Part shown: piece by piece, positions 61,521 to 62,912 of the stretch
Numbering within the stretch: the stretch's first letter is position 1
Layout: the number at the start of each line of letters is the position of its first letter
Assembly (NCBI GenBank): GCA_016928975.1
Contig: JAFGJR010000191.1
Coordinates: forward strand, 1 to 62,912
From: Sedimentisphaerales bacterium
GTDB taxonomy: Bacteria; Planctomycetota; Phycisphaerae; Sedimentisphaerales; SG8-4
Direction: 5' to 3'
Length of the DNA stretch: 62,912 nucleotides
Translations under genes and position numbers: made by a program
Notes under the pieces: generated by a model
What the model was told of the DNA's origin: nothing
The model's database searches: none
The model's input: the letters and a program-made list of their open reading frames with translations, nothing else

Positions 61521-61549
61521 TTGACAAATGAATACAGCTCTGGTATGAT
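61521..61549 (+). promoter_or_regulatory. Sigma70-like promoter for the secreted propeller gene
   Basis: TTGACA (61521-61526) and TATGAT (61544-61549) are 17 bp apart, close to consensus. The leader to the ATG at 61695 would be about 140 nt. Confidence 0.75.
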
Positions 61550-61694
61550 AATTATCTGACTACGGATGGGTGTGACGAAGAGGGTTCCTACCGATCATCC
61601 AGGGATCCCGCTGCACGGAGGTTCAATCGCGACAGGTGCACAGACACGGAGTGCCGGTCGCGCACACTACCGTTGAACATGGGTGGGCCCAACT

Positions 61695-62912
61695 ATGAAG
61701 AGCCGAAAGAGAGCAACTGCCCCCGGCAGTCGATCCCTGTGCGCTACGCTGGCGGTGGTCTGTCTGGTGATGGGGACGGCGACCCTGACGCAGGCCAAGT
61801 CGCTGTACGTGATCGCCGAGGTCCTCAAGCTGGGCGGCTCCACGCCGGTACGAGCCTACAACATCGGGTCGGGCGGAATCCTGACGTATCAGACGGAATA
61901 TGGCATCCGCTCTCGCGGCGGCGGCACCATCGGGTTGGCCATCGATTCCCTGTCCCAATCCCTGTTCGTCACCTATGAAGCCTCCGACGAGATCCAGGTG
62001 CTCAACGCCGTGACCATGCAAGAGTCGCTGGTCGCCGTGGCGCCCGGCGCCGTGGATCTGGCGGGGATCGTGTACGACCACGACAAGCAGTTGCTTTATG
62101 GTGTCGATCGCCAGGAGCCCAACCTGTATGTGTATCGATGGGAGCCCGACACGGGGCAATTGAACAGCGTGCCAGGCTCGCCCTTCAAGCTGAGTGGCAT
62201 GACGGCCTATGGAATCGCCCTGGACGAGATCGACGATCAGCTCTACGTGGGTAATGCCAGCCGCGATGTGACGGTGTACAACACGGCCGACTGGTCGCTG
62301 GCCCGCACCATCACGCTGCGCCGGTCGGCCATCAGTGTCGCCGTCGATCCGAAGAGACACTACCTGTACACGGGAGCCGGCTTCATCGACATCTTCTACC
62401 TGACCCAGTACAATCTCGCCACGGGCGAGGAAGCCGAAGTCCTGGTTGACCGGGAGGCGGGAGTCATGGGCCTGGGGGTCGATCCAGCCACAGGACTGGT
62501 CTATGTGACCACCGGTCGCAACAATCGCACCGGCGGGGACGACCTGCTGGTCTACGATACACATCTGGCTCTGATCCAGACCGTCGAGGACATCGGAAAT
62601 CCGACGGGTCTGGCGATCCCCGGCAAGGAGACCAGCTACAATCCGCTCCACCTGGTCAAGACCGTGGAGCAGGCTTCCGGACTTCCCAATCCCGCCGCTG
62701 TCCCCGAAGTCCCTATCGGCGGCGAATTCACCTACGACATCTGCTTCGATCATGATGGTTATGCGCTGACCGACATCACGATCTTCGACTCGCTGCCGCC
62801 TGAGGTGACGTTCGTGACGGCGGATGGCGACGGGACCTTCGGCCAGTACGACGCTCAGACCCACAGCTACATCTGGACCGATCCGCCTTTGTCCGAAGGA
62901 ACAAGGACCTGC
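61695..62912 (+). CDS. Secreted beta-propeller protein with DUF11-like domain (3' end outside window)
   Basis: The frame is open from ATG at 61695 to the window end (406 codons), with no stop. A Sec signal peptide is visible (SLCATLAVVCLVMGTATLTQ, cleavage near AKS). Residues about 40-320 are YVTN/NHL-like blades: LAIDSLSQSLFVTYEASDEI, GIVYDHDKQLLYGVDRQEP, GIALDEIDDQLYVGNASRDV, VAVDPKRHYLYTGAG, GLGVDPATGLVYVTTGRN. After about residue 325 a DUF11-type Ig-like domain starts (LVKTVEQASG, GEFTYDICFDHDGYALTDIT, IFDSLPPEVTFVTADGDGTF). Such proteins sit on the surface or in the extracellular matrix. A longer minus-strand open frame over the same bases is a shadow. It is divergent from wzz. Confidence 0.85.
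   Translation, partial: MKSRKRATAPGSRSLCATLAVVCLVMGTATLTQAKSLYVIAEVLKLGGSTPVRAYNIGSGGILTYQTEYGIRSRGGGTIGLAIDSLSQSLFVTYEASDEIQVLNAVTMQESLVAVAPGAVDLAGIVYDHDKQLLYGVDRQEPNLYVYRWEPDTGQLNSVPGSPFKLSGMTAYGIALDEIDDQLYVGNASRDVTVYNTADWSLARTITLRRSAISVAVDPKRHYLYTGAGFIDIFYLTQYNLATGEEAEVLVDREAGVMGLGVDPATGLVYVTTGRNNRTGGDDLLVYDTHLALIQTVEDIGNPTGLAIPGKETSYNPLHLVKTVEQASGLPNPAAVPEVPIGGEFTYDICFDHDGYALTDITIFDSLPPEVTFVTADGDGTFGQYDAQTHSYIWTDPPLSEGTRTC

Larger units (their letters stand above)
61313..61694. other. Divergent promoter region between wzz and the secreted propeller gene
   Basis: This gap of about 380 bp holds one promoter for each direction (listed separately), each with a canonical TTGACA and a 17-bp spacer. 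No other gene is supported. The two -35 elements lie about 95 bp apart, pointing outward, so a shared regulator could act between them. Confidence 0.6.

Noticed and set aside
61623..62864. 413-codon open frame on the - strand
   Set aside because: Opposite the secreted propeller gene, which has a signal peptide, blades and a promoter; the minus frame has no recognisable domain.

Overview
The window looks like a stretch of a high-GC, Gram-negative-type bacterial chromosome, most likely Planctomycetota (Phycisphaerae-like) or a similarly complex environmental lineage. This is inference from gene content: a kinase-like protein fused to a sulfatase-modifying (FGE) domain, T6SS cargo genes of the DUF2169/DUF4150 type, DUF362 proteins, and short palindromic elements inside coding sequence. 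No rRNA, tRNA, CRISPR array or IS transposase was recognised.

Layout. (1) 1-4182 (+): C-terminal part of a very large beta-repeat surface adhesin, cut by the window start. (2) 4197-23699 (-): the accessory, cargo and tip half of a type VI secretion system (T6SS). Read from right to left it holds an unknown protein, ClpV/TssH, VgrG, a DUF6484 protein, a DUF2169 protein, an inactive-looking ketosynthase, a DUF4150 (PAAR-like) protein with a cysteine-rich HNH/AHH-like nuclease tail, a beta-propeller protein that may be its immunity protein, a HEAT-repeat TIGR02270-type protein, an HExxH metallopeptidase-like protein, a 668-residue protein with kinase-like remnants, a lipoprotein, and a 1408-residue kinase-like/TM/coiled-coil/FGE fusion. 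(3) 24163-40577 (+): the structural T6SS operon tssA-tssB-tssC-hcp-tagJ-tssE-tssF-tssG-(unknown)-tssK-tssL-tssM-tagF, behind a good sigma70-like promoter. (4) 40852-44291 (+): a Tat-exported DUF362 protein and a GT-C type membrane glycosyltransferase with an inserted DUF5648-like domain. (5) 44392-44742: a decayed DUF5131 (phage Gp37/Gp68-like) gene. (6) 44896-61300 (-): a small secreted protein followed by a surface-polysaccharide cluster. In transcription order it is Wzz, Wzx, UDP-galactopyranose mutase, a galactofuranosyltransferase-like GT2, Wzy, a TupA-like ATP-grasp protein, DUF362, GT4, methyltransferase, deacetylase-like protein, radical SAM/B12 protein, SDR epimerase and GT2. (7) 61695-62912 (+): start of a secreted beta-propeller/DUF11-like protein, divergent from the polysaccharide operon and running off the window end.

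How the parts fit. TssB/C (sheath), Hcp (tube), VgrG (spike), TssA/E/F/G/K (baseplate and cap), TssL/M (membrane complex) and ClpV (recycling) form a nearly complete T6SS. No canonical PAAR, no obvious TssJ and no FHA-domain Fha were found. A DUF4150 protein, an unrecognised lipoprotein and an FHA-less protein sit in the positions those parts might fill. The kinase/FGE fusion resembles PpkA and TagR of the Pseudomonas threonine-phosphorylation pathway joined in one chain, but its catalytic-loop Asp is Asn. The polysaccharide cluster encodes a Wzx/Wzy-type pathway, probably for a galactofuranose-containing glycan.

The 43-57 kb part carries several families of short palindromic or inverted repeats. 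Some are inserted in frame in coding genes. None were noticed in the T6SS half.
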